From NCBI GenBank assembly GCA_947382445.1, contig CANCZH010000008.1, forward strand, positions 1 through 36,723: DNA of 36,723 bases, in the 5' to 3' direction. Position 1 is the first letter of the stretch; each line of letters begins with the position of its first letter. This document shows positions 15,859-24,561 of this stretch, one piece after another. A program made the position numbers and the translations under genes. The notes below the pieces were generated by a model. That model saw only the letters and a list, made by a program, of their open reading frames with translations. It had not been told where the DNA came from and ran no database searches. Source of the DNA: an uncultured Clostridium sp. (lineage in GTDB: Bacteria > Bacillota_A > Clostridia > TANB77 > CAG-508).

Positions 15859-16413
15859 CTATATTTTTCTAACAACCCTCGCAGGATTTCCATGAGCCAC
15901 ACAATTGGATGGAATATCTTTTGTAACTATGCTACCAGCACCAATTGTAACATTATCTCCGATTGTTACACCTGGAAGAACAACAACATTTCCACCAAAC
16001 CACACATTATTCCCAACCTTTATTGGTTTAGCATATTCAAGTCCTGAATTTCTAAGTTCAATCTCCACTGGATGCCCTGCTGTATAAAAACCACAATTTG
16101 GACCAATAAAAACATTATCTCCAAATTCTACCTTAGCACCATCTAAAATAACACAATTATGATTCATATAAAAATTTTCGCCTACATGAATATTATAACC
16201 ATAATCACAATAAAAGTTTGATTCCACTAAAATATTCTCACCAGTAGTACCAAATAGTTCTTTTAATATTTCTGCTCTCTTCTCCCTATCAGATGGACAT
16301 ACACTATTATATTTAAAACAAATATCTTTTGCATTTTTCATTTCATTAATAAGGTCTTCATTATAATTTGCATCATATAATTCTTGGTTATCTCTCTTTT
16401 CTTTCTCTGTCAT
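15859..16413 (-). CDS. Sugar O-acetyltransferase (maltose/galactoside acetyltransferase family)
   Basis: 184 residues of the LacA/Maa hexapeptide-repeat family. An N-terminal helical Mac domain comes first (MTEKEKRDNQELYDANYNE). Left-handed beta-helix turns follow: NIHVGENFYMNHNCVILDGA, VEFGDNVFIGPNCGFYTAGHP (with the catalytic His of TAGHP at about 115), VGNNVWFGGNVVVLPGVTIGD, TIGAGSIVTKDI. It ends VAHGNPARVVRKI, as in Maa. It transfers acetyl from acetyl-CoA to a sugar; the sugar cannot be told. The gene lies 2 bases downstream of the MATE transporter, so the two are probably co-transcribed. Confidence 0.93.
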   Translation of the reverse strand: MTEKEKRDNQELYDANYNEDLINEMKNAKDICFKYNSVCPSDREKRAEILKELFGTTGENILVESNFYCDYGYNIHVGENFYMNHNCVILDGAKVEFGDNVFIGPNCGFYTAGHPVEIELRNSGLEYAKPIKVGNNVWFGGNVVVLPGVTIGDNVTIGAGSIVTKDIPSNCVAHGNPARVVRKI

Positions 16414-16415
16414 TA

Positions 16416-17679
16416 TTATACCTCCTCAATTTCTTTAATTCTTATTCTTGACATATATTTCTGAAGTATACAATATACTAAAAATGACATCCATACACCT
16501 ATAATTCCTAAACTTGTATATGCTAAAACAGTTGCTATAATTATCTTTATCAATGAAGTAATAAAATTTCTCTTAGCTAAAAACTTAAAATCTCTTAAAC
16601 CTCTAATAATAGCAAAATAATATGTAGCACTCATCTCTGTAAAAATTGCTAATAATAATATAGGCAATACCTTATAAAAAATTATCTGCAATTCAAATTG
16701 ATTTAATGAAATTTTCATTATAATTAATGAGATAAAAAATGTTACTATAGGAACTACAAAAGAAGCTATGTTTATTAATTTTCTTGCAATTTGTTTTATA
16801 TTATTCATAACATCACTATCATTACTTCCAGAAGCAATACCAACACTTATTGAAATTCCATCACCAAAGCCTTGTATAAAATTACAAACTATATCTTTAA
16901 TTTGTATTAGTATAACATGTACTGCATAATCGTTTTCGCCCATTCTAGAAACCAAAATATTAAATACAAAATTATCAATTCTTGAAACAATTCTCTCTAT
17001 AAAATTCCATTTAAACAATCCAAATATATCTTTCATTATATCTTTTCTAAACTCATAAACTATATATTTATTAGATTTTTTAATTAAATATAATGACATT
17101 AATGTATCTAACAAAACAGTTACCCAAGCAACTCCAATTATTCCATATCCTAATTTAACTACTATAATATCAAAAATCAAATTTAAAAGAACACAAATTA
17201 CACGTAATTTTAAAATATTCCCTTGTTTACCAAGCGTTCTTTGTTGCCCTGATAGCACTGTTACAACTGAAGATTGAATAAATCCAAATAACCTAATAGC
17301 TAAATATGTATTACAAATACTATCTACATTAAATATAGTAGGAAAAATTGGCTTTATTAAAAGTACAAATATTATAGTGATAATTGCTATAAAAAAAGTA
17401 AGTATCATTGAATTGCCTGATATTAATTTAAGCTTATTTTCCTCTTTTTCACCAATAGATTTTGCAATTAAAGAGCTATTTGTAACATTTATTGTTTGAA
17501 TGCTCATTTGCATTATATTTATAACCACTGACATTGCTCCAATTGCTCCTAGCTCTTTCACTCCGTATAGTAGATATAACAATTGTATCTACTAAAGTCA
17601 TAAATACATTAATTAAGTTTTCAAAAGCTATTGGTAATGATATCTTTAGTTGTTTTTTTGCATCTAATTTTTCTTCCAT
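16416..17679 (-). CDS. MATE-family multidrug transporter, +1 frameshift at CGG
   Basis: One MATE transporter of about 420 residues lies in two frames. Codons 1-38 (MEEKLDAKKQLKISLP...LVDTIVISTI) form the first helix. An extra C at 17565 then makes an in-frame CGG. Skipping it gives GVKELGAIGAMSVVI, the conserved start of helix 2 in MATE proteins. Without the skip, translation stops about 29 codons later. The rest carries roughly ten more hydrophobic helices (for example LRLFGFIQSSVVTVLSGQQRTLGKQG and AWVTVLLDTLMSLYLI). It exports cationic compounds using Na+ or H+ gradients. The start has a usable ATG at 17679. I regard it as a functional recoded gene; an inactivating indel is the alternative. 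Confidence 0.82.
17563..17565 (-). other. Putative +1 recoding site ATA-C-GGA (MATE)
   Basis: Frame 0 reads TCT ACT ATA CGG. Skipping the C at 17565 gives GGA GTG AAA (Gly-Val-Lys) and joins helix 1 to the conserved GVKELGAIGAM of MATE proteins. Codon 39. The same gene has an ATT GGA (Ile-Gly) a few codons later with no extra base. Confidence 0.7.
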
Positions 17680-17721
17680 TTTATTTTCCTCTATTATTAT
17701 AAACTTAAATATCTTTTAAAG

Positions 17722-17760
17722 AAAAAAAGTACCAATAAATTTCATCAATCCACTGATACT
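17722..17760 (-). terminator. Terminator after tRNA-Gln
   Basis: Minus-strand stem of 14 pairs, including G-T wobbles (AGTATCAGTGGATT with AATTTATTGGTACT), then seven T residues ending near 17722. Confidence 0.75.
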
Positions 17761-17767
17761 CTAGTTT

Positions 17768-17842
17768 TGGCTGGGGTACTAAGATTCGAACTTAGGAATG
17801 TCGGAGTCAGAGTCCGATGCCTTACCGCTTGGCGATACCCCA
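17768..17842 (-). tRNA. tRNA-Gln (CTG)
   Basis: On the minus strand the acceptor TGGGGTA pairs with TACCCCA. The anticodon stem is TCGGA/TCCGA and the loop is CTCTGAC, giving CTG. A TTCGAAT T-loop, G discriminator and encoded CCA are present. The cloverleaf is normal in length (75 bases with CCA). Confidence 0.93.
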
Positions 17843-17844
17843 AT

Positions 17845-17875
17845 ATAAAAAACGTAGACTTTCTATAAGTCCACG
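17845..17875 (-). terminator. Terminator of the glycolytic operon (after eno)
   Basis: CGTGGACTT-loop-AAGTCTACG (17875-17853 on the minus strand, 9 pairs with one wobble), followed by TTTTTTA. It separates eno from the downstream tRNA-Gln. Confidence 0.85.
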
Positions 17876-17909
17876 CCTATTATACACTTTTTAAATCATT
17901 TTATCAATA

Positions 17910-19178
17910 TTAATTTTTCAAAATTTCCTGTATATTTAATAATCTATTATATTTAGCCACCCTATCAGTTCTTGCAGGTGCACCAGTTTTAATATAATCG
18001 GCCATGCAGCCAACTGCTAAATCTGAAATAAAAGTATCTTCTGTCTCACCAGAACGATGTGAAACAATTACTTTCATACCAGCAGCTTTAGCTATCTTTA
18101 CAGTCTCTAAAGTTTCAGTAACAGTACCAATTTGATTTGGTTTAATTAAAATAGAATTTGAAGCCTTTTCTTTAATTCCCTTTACTAGTCTAGATTTATT
18201 TGTAACATATAAATCATCACCAACAGTCATTATTCTATTTCCAATTTTAGATTGTAAATTTGTCCATGCTCCCCAGTCTTCTTCTGCTAAACCATCTTCA
18301 ATAGAAATTATAGGATATCTATCAATAAGTTCATTCAAATATTCTATCATTTCATCTGTACTTTTATATTTATCTGTTTTCCAAAATAAATAGCCATCTT
18401 TTCCAATTTTACTTGCTTCATTCTTCATTTCTGTTGCTGCTACATCCAAAGCAAGTGCAAAGTCCTTACCAGGTTCAAATCCAGACTTTATAATAGCATC
18501 CAAAATATATTTAATTGCATCCTCATCTCCGTCTAAATTTGGTGCAAAGCCTCCCTCATCACCTAGTCCAACATTATACCCTTTTATACTTAAAATATTT
18601 TTTAAAGTATTGTATACTTTAACACATTTTCTTAAAAGTTCAATAAAACTTTCTTCTCTTTTAGGCACAATCATAAATTCTTGTATACTTATATTATTAG
18701 ATGCATGCTTTCCACCATTTAAAATATTAAGCATAGGAATAGGTAATCTATTAGCTGACATTCCACCAATATAAGAAAATAATGGCATTCCCAAGCTTCT
18801 GGCAGCAACCCTTGCAACAGCCATAGAAGTGGCAATAGTAGCATTAGCACCTAGATTACTTTTATCATCACTCCCATCTATTTCTAAAAGCATATTATCT
18901 ATTTGAGCCTGGTTATATACATTCATACCAATTAATTCTTTACTTATTTTAGTATTAACATTTCTAACTGCTTTTTGAACACCCTTTCCGTTAAATCTTT
19001 CTTTATCTCCATCACGCAACTCTAATGCTTCAAACTTACCAGTAGAAGCACCTGATGGAGCAATAGCTTTTGCACAAAATCCACCATCTGTAACAACTTC
19101 AACTTGAACAGTTGGATTTCCTCTTGAGTCTAAAACCTCTAATCCAGAAACTTTTTCAATTGACAAATAATCTCTCAT
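17910..19178 (-). CDS. eno: Enolase
   Basis: 422 residues from the ATG at 19178, preceded by GGGGAG. A longer frame reaches 19277 but lacks the site. Enolase converts 2-phosphoglycerate to phosphoenolpyruvate with Mg2+. Typical motifs: VLDSRGNPTVQVEV, APSGASTGKFEALELRDGD, NILNGGKHASNN, GLGDEGGFAPNL (catalytic Glu), ALDVAATEM, ISIEDGLAEEDW, VGDDLYVTN, ILIKPNQIGTVTE (catalytic Lys) and VSHRSGETEDT. It is the last gene of gap-pgk-orf-tpiA-gpmI-DUF600-eno and has its own terminator. Confidence 0.98.
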   Translation of the reverse strand: MRDYLSIEKVSGLEVLDSRGNPTVQVEVVTDGGFCAKAIAPSGASTGKFEALELRDGDKERFNGKGVQKAVRNVNTKISKELIGMNVYNQAQIDNMLLEIDGSDDKSNLGANATIATSMAVARVAARSLGMPLFSYIGGMSANRLPIPMLNILNGGKHASNNISIQEFMIVPKREESFIELLRKCVKVYNTLKNILSIKGYNVGLGDEGGFAPNLDGDEDAIKYILDAIIKSGFEPGKDFALALDVAATEMKNEASKIGKDGYLFWKTDKYKSTDEMIEYLNELIDRYPIISIEDGLAEEDWGAWTNLQSKIGNRIMTVGDDLYVTNKSRLVKGIKEKASNSILIKPNQIGTVTETLETVKIAKAAGMKVIVSHRSGETEDTFISDLAVGCMADYIKTGAPARTDRVAKYNRLLNIQEILKN

Positions 19179-19284
19179 ACATTCTCCCCATAATCCAAAT
19201 ACTTGGATTATTTCTCCTTTCTGTTTTAGTATTTGTCTAAAAAATTTTTTTATACTTAAAAAGCACAAAAAAGCCAAGTATATA

Positions 19285-20085
19285 CTACTTTGGCTCTTTT
19301 CTTGTCATAAAATCAGAACTTAAAATCATTGTTTCATCAATTTCAATTGTTTCCGATTTCTTATTTTTTTTCATCTTATCTACTCTTCCAAAAAGATCAT
19401 TATTATCAAAAGATTCATATTTTTTTATCTTTTTAGAATCTCTATCCTCTTCTACCTTAAAACTATTTGAAGCAATAGCAGCCTCAACAGTTAAAGTTTT
19501 TTCATAATCAATAATATTATTAACAGGTTGCCTATACACGCCCTCAACATATACATCATTATTTTCCCTTTCTAGCTGTATAAGTTCACTATTTAAATAC
19601 CTATCTATAATATTCTTTTCCTCTTTTGTTTGAATAGATTCATCTATTCCTAAATTTTTATATCTCCATATAATATGCCTTTCATATGGACTAAACTCAG
19701 AATTTTCCTTTAAGTCTTCATATCCATATTCAATTTTAAACTGATGATTCCTTATAGAAATTGTAAGATTAGTCCATAGTTCAGATTTTATATCCCTATG
19801 AACATCTCTTAATTTCTTAATATCAAGATACAATTTTTGAATAATTTCATTATATCCCTCTTCGTCAATATTAAACATTCCTGGAATTTCATAAACATTT
19901 ACAGGCTTTCTTTTTAAAATTCCCTTTGGTAAATAATAAAAATACATCTCACCAACAGGCTTTTTAAAAGCATCTTCTATTATTGAAGCATACAAAAAAA
20001 TTGCTTCCCACTTTTCTGGAATCATATAATACAATTTTTTTTGTATCTCATCAAAAATGATTCTTTCCTTGTTAGAAATTGACAT
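19285..20085 (-). CDS. DUF600/YezG-family protein with a C-terminal extension
   Basis: 266 residues. Residues 1-155 match the YezG/DUF600 immunity-protein family: LYYMIPEKWEAIFLYASIIED, GEMYFYYLPKGILKRKPVNVYEIP (about 45-68), WTNLTISIRNHQFKIEYGYEDL and FSPYERHIIWRYKNLGI. In Bacillus, YezG neutralises the LXG/EndoU-type toxin YeeF. Here the usual toxin is absent. The protein has an extra charged, disordered tail (about 175-266, with KKIKKYESFDNND and KKNKKSETIEIDE), and its gene lies between gpmI and eno. A housekeeping or regulatory role within glycolysis is possible but not shown. ATG at 20085 follows a GGAGAG site. Confidence 0.8.
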   Translation of the reverse strand: MSISNKERIIFDEIQKKLYYMIPEKWEAIFLYASIIEDAFKKPVGEMYFYYLPKGILKRKPVNVYEIPGMFNIDEEGYNEIIQKLYLDIKKLRDVHRDIKSELWTNLTISIRNHQFKIEYGYEDLKENSEFSPYERHIIWRYKNLGIDESIQTKEEKNIIDRYLNSELIQLERENNDVYVEGVYRQPVNNIIDYEKTLTVEAAIASNSFKVEEDRDSKKIKKYESFDNNDLFGRVDKMKKNKKSETIEIDETMILSSDFMTRKEPK

Positions 20086-20108
20086 TTTTCTCTCCTTGTC
20101 AATAATTA

Positions 20109-20232
20109 GATTGGAAAAAGAATTATTATTTTGCTAGGCAAAAATTAATATCAAATACCGGAGTGTACGAGGGTACATGAGGATTTTGATATTAATTTTT
20201 AACAACGCAAAATGATGATTATCTTTCCAATC
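20109..20232. other. 124-base long-stem structured element between gpmI and DUF600
   Basis: Outer arms 20109-20134 and 20207-20232 pair over 26 bases with four mismatches, two of them G-T wobbles in RNA. Inner arms 20140-20155 and 20185-20200 pair perfectly over 16 bases (AAAAATTAATATCAAA). The tip holds TGTAC-GAGG-GTACA (20164-20177). It starts 7 bases after the gpmI stop codon. It contains no ORF. It could be an RNA-processing or stability element, an attenuator or a small mobile repeat. Confidence 0.75.
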
Positions 20233-20238
20233 AGACTA

Positions 20239-21768
20239 TTACTTCTCGATTAAACTCTCACCACTCATCTCACTTGGCTTCTCCAATCCCATCAAATCAA
20301 GCATAGTAGGAGCTAAATCAGCAAGTCTACCTTCTTTTACCTTAGCATCGCCAACACCAATTAACGCCAATGGCACTGGATTTGTAGTATGAGCAGTATG
20401 CAACTCACCAGTTTTATAATCTATCATTTGTTCTGCATTTCCATGGTCTGCAGTAATTAATAAAACTCCATTTTCAGCTTCAATTGCTTCAACAACTTGT
20501 TCTACACAACCATCTAAAGCTTCTAAAGCTTTAATTGCTGCTTCAATATTTCCAGTATGACCAACCATATCTGGGTTAGCAAAATTTAATATAATACTAT
20601 CATATTTTCTAGAATGAATTGCTTCAACAACCTTTTCAGTAACCTCAAAAGCACTCATTTCAGGTTTTAAATCATATGTTTCAACTTTAGGTGATGGAAT
20701 TAAAATTCTATCTTCACCCTCATATTGTTTTTCTTCTCCACCATTAAAGAAAAATGTTACATGAGCATATTTTTCTGTTTCAGCAATACGCAATTGAGTT
20801 AAGCCTTTTTTACTTATATATTCACCAAAAGTATTTTTAATTTCAGATTTTTTAAATGCTACTGAAACATTTTTAATTGTATCATCATAATTTGTGAATG
20901 TAACGAAATTAGTTTTAAAATAATCTCTTTCAAATCCATCAAATTCTTCATCTACAATTGCTCTTGTAATTTCTCTTGCTCTATCTGGTCTAAAATTAAA
21001 GAAAATAACTGAATCATTTTCACTAATTGTTGCAACTGGTACATCATTATTGCAAATAACAGTTGGTACTACAAATTCATCAAAAACTTCTTTTTGATAA
21101 GAATTTTCGATAGCACTTTGTACTGAATTAAATTTATCACCTTCACCTTTAACTAATGCATCATATGCTTTTTGAATTCTTTCCCATCTTTTATCTCTAT
21201 CCATAGCATAGAATCTACCCATAACAGTAGCAATTTTTCCTACACCTTTTTCTTTCATTTTATTTTCTAGTTCAGTAAGGTAACCTTCAGCTGAAGCTGG
21301 TGGTGTATCTCTACCATCTAAAAAGCAATGAACATATACATCTTCAAAATCTTTTCTTTTAGCAAGTTCTAAAAGAGCATATAAATGACGTTGATGACTA
21401 TGAACACCGCCATCAGACAATAATCCCATTATATGCAATTTTGAATTATTCTTTTTACAATTTTCAATTGCATCAACAAATTCATGTATACTGAAAAAAT
21501 CACCGTCTTCAATTGATTTTGTAATTCTAGTTAATTCTTGATATATAATTCTACCTGCACCTATATTAGTATGACCAACCTCTGAATTTCCCATTTGTCC
21601 TTCTGGAAGACCAACATCTAATCCACTAGTATGCAAAATTGTATTTGGATATTGTTTTAAAATTCTTTTTATATTTGGAATATTAGCATTTTTTACAGCA
21701 TTTCCTTTTTCTTTTTCATTAATTCCAAAACCATCCAAAATCATTAACATTGTAGTCTTTTTGTCCAT
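20239..21768 (-). CDS. gpmI: 2,3-bisphosphoglycerate-independent phosphoglycerate mutase
   Basis: 509 residues, normal length. It interconverts 3- and 2-phosphoglycerate using two Mn2+ ions. Motifs: LMILDGFGINEKEKGNA (metal Asp), GQMGNSEVGHTNIGAGR (phospho-serine), LLSDGGVHSHQRHL, CFLDGRDTPP, FYAMDRDKRWER, FFNFRPDRAREIT, NFANPDMVGHTGN and LITADHGNAEQM (metal ligands), HTTNPVPLAL. Its ATG at 21768 follows GGAGAAA. The gene sits 15 bases behind tpiA and the long structured element follows its stop. Confidence 0.98.
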   Translation of the reverse strand: MDKKTTMLMILDGFGINEKEKGNAVKNANIPNIKRILKQYPNTILHTSGLDVGLPEGQMGNSEVGHTNIGAGRIIYQELTRITKSIEDGDFFSIHEFVDAIENCKKNNSKLHIMGLLSDGGVHSHQRHLYALLELAKRKDFEDVYVHCFLDGRDTPPASAEGYLTELENKMKEKGVGKIATVMGRFYAMDRDKRWERIQKAYDALVKGEGDKFNSVQSAIENSYQKEVFDEFVVPTVICNNDVPVATISENDSVIFFNFRPDRAREITRAIVDEEFDGFERDYFKTNFVTFTNYDDTIKNVSVAFKKSEIKNTFGEYISKKGLTQLRIAETEKYAHVTFFFNGGEEKQYEGEDRILIPSPKVETYDLKPEMSAFEVTEKVVEAIHSRKYDSIILNFANPDMVGHTGNIEAAIKALEALDGCVEQVVEAIEAENGVLLITADHGNAEQMIDYKTGELHTAHTTNPVPLALIGVGDAKVKEGRLADLAPTMLDLMGLEKPSEMSGESLIEK

Positions 21769-21783
21769 ATTTTTTCTCCATTC

Positions 21784-22533
21784 TTATTTATAGTTTACAA
21801 TCTTACTAAATTCATCTGGCTTCAAGCTAGCTCCACCAACTAATCCACCATCAATATCTGATGTTTCAAATAATTCTTTAGCATTTGAAGATTTTACACT
21901 ACCACCATATTGAATAATAACTTTTTCTGCTGTTTCATCTCCATAAATATTTTTAATTTCTTCTCTAATAGATTTTACAGCTTGATTTGCATCTTCTGAA
22001 GTTGCAGTTTTTCCTGTTCCAATAGCCCAAATTGGTTCATAAGCTATTATAGTATTTTCAACTTGTGTATTAGTTAAACCATCTAAAGCAAGTCTAGTTT
22101 GTTCAGTAATTATTTTTTCTGTAATTCCTGCTTCTCTTTGTTCCAAAGTTTCACCAACACATACAATTGGTTTCAATTCATTTTCAAAGGCAGATTTAAT
22201 TTTTTTGTTAACAGATTCATCTGTTTCATTAAAATATTGTCTTCTCTCAGAGTGACCTATTATAACATATTCAACTCCAATTGATTTTAACATTTTTCCT
22301 GAAACCTCACCTGTATATGCTCCATTTTCAGCAAAATGCATATTTTGTGCACCAATTTTAATATTAGTATTTTGTGCAGACATTAAGCAATAAAATAAAT
22401 CTATATAAGGAACACACAAAATCACCTCATTTTCAGAGTCTTTAACTTCTTTTGATAAAGCCTCAATGTACTCAATTGCTTCATTTGGTAACATATTCAT
22501 TTTCCAATTTCCTGCAATAACTTTTCTTCTCAT
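21784..22533 (-). CDS. tpiA: Triosephosphate isomerase
   Basis: 249 residues from the ATG at 22533, which has GGAGG five bases ahead; a frame with four more residues is less likely. It interconverts dihydroxyacetone phosphate and glyceraldehyde 3-phosphate. Motifs: VIAGNWKMNM (catalytic Lys), GHSERRQYF (catalytic His), AYEPIWAIGTGKTAT (catalytic Glu), IQYGGSVKSSNA and GLVGGASLKPDEF. Complete and conserved. Confidence 0.98.
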   Translation of the reverse strand: MRRKVIAGNWKMNMLPNEAIEYIEALSKEVKDSENEVILCVPYIDLFYCLMSAQNTNIKIGAQNMHFAENGAYTGEVSGKMLKSIGVEYVIIGHSERRQYFNETDESVNKKIKSAFENELKPIVCVGETLEQREAGITEKIITEQTRLALDGLTNTQVENTIIAYEPIWAIGTGKTATSEDANQAVKSIREEIKNIYGDETAEKVIIQYGGSVKSSNAKELFETSDIDGGLVGGASLKPDEFSKIVNYK

Positions 22534-22570
22534 AAAAACCTCCATTCGTAAATTAAAGAATAAAATTTAA

Positions 22571-23254
22571 TTATAGATATTGATAAGAAACTAATTTTCC
22601 AGAATCATTAAATACTAATTTAAGTGTATAATCAACATTTTCTTTATTATATTTTCCCTCATATTTAGCTTTTTCAAAAGTTTCTTCATCATTATCTCCT
22701 ATAAATATTGCATCAAGAGTAATATGTGTTGTTCCATCATCTTTTTTCTCTTGATCAACTGGGTAATAATAAAGAGTTTTTTCTATACTTTCGCCAAATA
22801 AAAAGGCTTTATTAGCTGTTGAATAATATTGATTTTTGCTTCTATCAAACTCAATATAATAGTTTCCAAAGAATTCACTACTAATACTATTTACAATATT
22901 TTCTGATATTATATATGCTAATGTTCCATTTTTATTTTTTCTTGTAGTAAGCATATTAGAATATCTTTGAACAGCAATGTTTAAACAAAATCTAATTATT
23001 TCGTCACTAGAAAAATTTTTTATTTCATTTGAAATTGGTAATCCAATCATACCAACTAAGTATTCATCATTTTTAGATAAGAATTTTATTCTTTCTGATT
23101 CTGTAATATTTCCTCTTTTACCATAATATTCTTCAGTATTACTAACTTCACTTATTTGTTGAGTATTTTTTTTATTATTTTTTAAAGTCATACAACAAAT
23201 AATTCCTACAATTATTAATATTGCTACAATTATTCCTATTACTACTTTTTTCAT
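22571..23254 (-). CDS. Membrane-anchored hypothetical protein inside the glycolytic operon
   Basis: 227 residues. Residues 1-24 (MKKVVIGIIVAILIIVGIICCM) are a single N-terminal hydrophobic helix, without a clear lipobox, so it is a membrane anchor with the rest outside. The exported part is about 200 residues, mixed alpha and beta, with no family recognised: ESERIKFLSKNDEYLVG, IIRFCLNIAVQRYSN, IISENIVNSISSEFFG. The last half has a repeated charged beta-like pattern (TLDAIFIGDND, YTLKLVFNDSGK). It lies 18 bases behind pgk and 37 bases ahead of tpiA, so it is transcribed with glycolysis genes. Function unknown. Confidence 0.65.
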   Translation of the reverse strand: MKKVVIGIIVAILIIVGIICCMTLKNNKKNTQQISEVSNTEEYYGKRGNITESERIKFLSKNDEYLVGMIGLPISNEIKNFSSDEIIRFCLNIAVQRYSNMLTTRKNKNGTLAYIISENIVNSISSEFFGNYYIEFDRSKNQYYSTANKAFLFGESIEKTLYYYPVDQEKKDDGTTHITLDAIFIGDNDEETFEKAKYEGKYNKENVDYTLKLVFNDSGKLVSYQYL

Positions 23255-23272
23255 AACAAATTCTCTTTCTTA

Positions 23273-24457
23273 CTATTTATCTTGTAATGCTTCAATTCCT
23301 GGTAATTTTTTACCTTCAATAAATTCAAGAGAAGCACTACCACCTGTTGAAATATGTGTGAATTTCTCTGATAATCCTGCTTTTTCAATAGCAGCTGCGG
23401 AATCTCCACCACCAACAATTTTAACTGCATCAATATTTGCTAAAACATTTGCTATTGAGTTTGTTCCAACTGCAAATTGGTCAAATTCAAATAAACCTAA
23501 AGGTCCCATCCAAATAACAGTTTTAGCATTCTTTAATTCTTCTGAATAAAGTTTTATTGTTTCTTCTCCAATATCAAATCCTTCCCATCCATCTGGAATT
23601 TCTGAGAATTTTACTGTTTTGCTTTCAGTATTTGGATCAAATTCTTTACCAACTCTTGTATCTAATGGTAATAGTAATTTAACACCTTTTTCTTTTGCTT
23701 TTTCCATTATTGTTTTAGCTAAATCCAATTTATCTAATTCACAGAATGAATTTCCAACTTCATATCCCATTGTTTTAAAGAAAGTATAAGCCATAGCTCC
23801 ACCTATCATTAAAACATCAACTTTTTCAAGTAAAGCTTCGATTGGTCCAATTTTGTCAGAAACTTTCTTTCCTCCAATGATTGCAACAAATGGTCTTTCT
23901 GGGTTTGCTAAAGGTTCACCTAAGAATTTTAATTCTTTTTCAATTAAAAATCCTGATACAGCTGGTAAGAAATCTGCAACACCTGTTGTTGAACTATGAG
24001 CTCTATGTGCTGTACCAAAAGCATCATTTACATATACTTCTGCCATTTCAGCAAATTTTTTAGATAACTCAGGGTCATTTTTTTCTTCTCCTGCTTCAAA
24101 TCTAACATTTTCAAGTAAAACTACTTCCCCATTTTTCATTTCAGAAGTTAATTTTTTAGCAGATTCTCCAACAACATCACCAGCAAGTTTTACTTCTTGA
24201 CCTAATAATTTTGATAATTCATCTGCAACTATATTCAAAGAAAATTCTGGTTTTACTTCTCCCTTAGGACGTCCTAAATGAGAACATAAAATAACTTTGC
24301 AATTATTTTCTAATAAATATTTTATTGTAGGTAAAGCTGCAACAATTCTTCTGTTGTCAGTAATCACTCTATTTTCATTATATGGAACATTAAAATCGCA
24401 TCTTACTAATACTTTTTTATCTTTAACATCAATATCACGTACTGTTTTCTTATCCAT
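23273..24457 (-). CDS. pgk: Phosphoglycerate kinase
   Basis: 394 residues, standard length. It transfers phosphate from 1,3-bisphosphoglycerate to ADP. Motifs: [21 protein letters not shown] begins the fold (given in parts as RCDFNVP and ITDNRR), [77 protein letters not shown] and [18 protein letters not shown] at 24457 has AGGAAG ahead. Second gene of the operon after a hairpin between it and gap. Confidence 0.98.
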   Translation of the reverse strand: MDKKTVRDIDVKDKKVLVRCDFNVPYNENRVITDNRRIVAALPTIKYLLENNCKVILCSHLGRPKGEVKPEFSLNIVADELSKLLGQEVKLAGDVVGESAKKLTSEMKNGEVVLLENVRFEAGEEKNDPELSKKFAEMAEVYVNDAFGTAHRAHSSTTGVADFLPAVSGFLIEKELKFLGEPLANPERPFVAIIGGKKVSDKIGPIEALLEKVDVLMIGGAMAYTFFKTMGYEVGNSFCELDKLDLAKTIMEKAKEKGVKLLLPLDTRVGKEFDPNTESKTVKFSEIPDGWEGFDIGEETIKLYSEELKNAKTVIWMGPLGLFEFDQFAVGTNSIANVLANIDAVKIVGGGDSAAAIEKAGLSEKFTHISTGGSASLEFIEGKKLPGIEALQDK

Positions 24458-24501
24458 TATTATATCTTCCTTTCAATTTGAAATTTTTCTCTTAATTCTT
24501 A

Positions 24502-24532
24502 TATAGGGATTGCTATACTAGCAACCCCTATA
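24502..24532 (-). promoter_or_regulatory. Stable hairpin between gap and pgk
   Basis: A 14-pair stem with a 3-base loop (24502-24515 with 24519-24532). One position pairs as G-T only when read as minus-strand RNA, so the RNA form is the selected one. No T-run follows. It probably protects or delimits the gap part of the mRNA, or is a processing site. Confidence 0.6.
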
Positions 24533-24561
24533 ATTAAAATTACTATATAATATTTATAATG

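Noticed and set aside
19179..19277. N-terminal extension of enolase
   Set aside because: No ribosome site, sequence not conserved; the ATG at 19178 has GGGGAG and a family-typical start.
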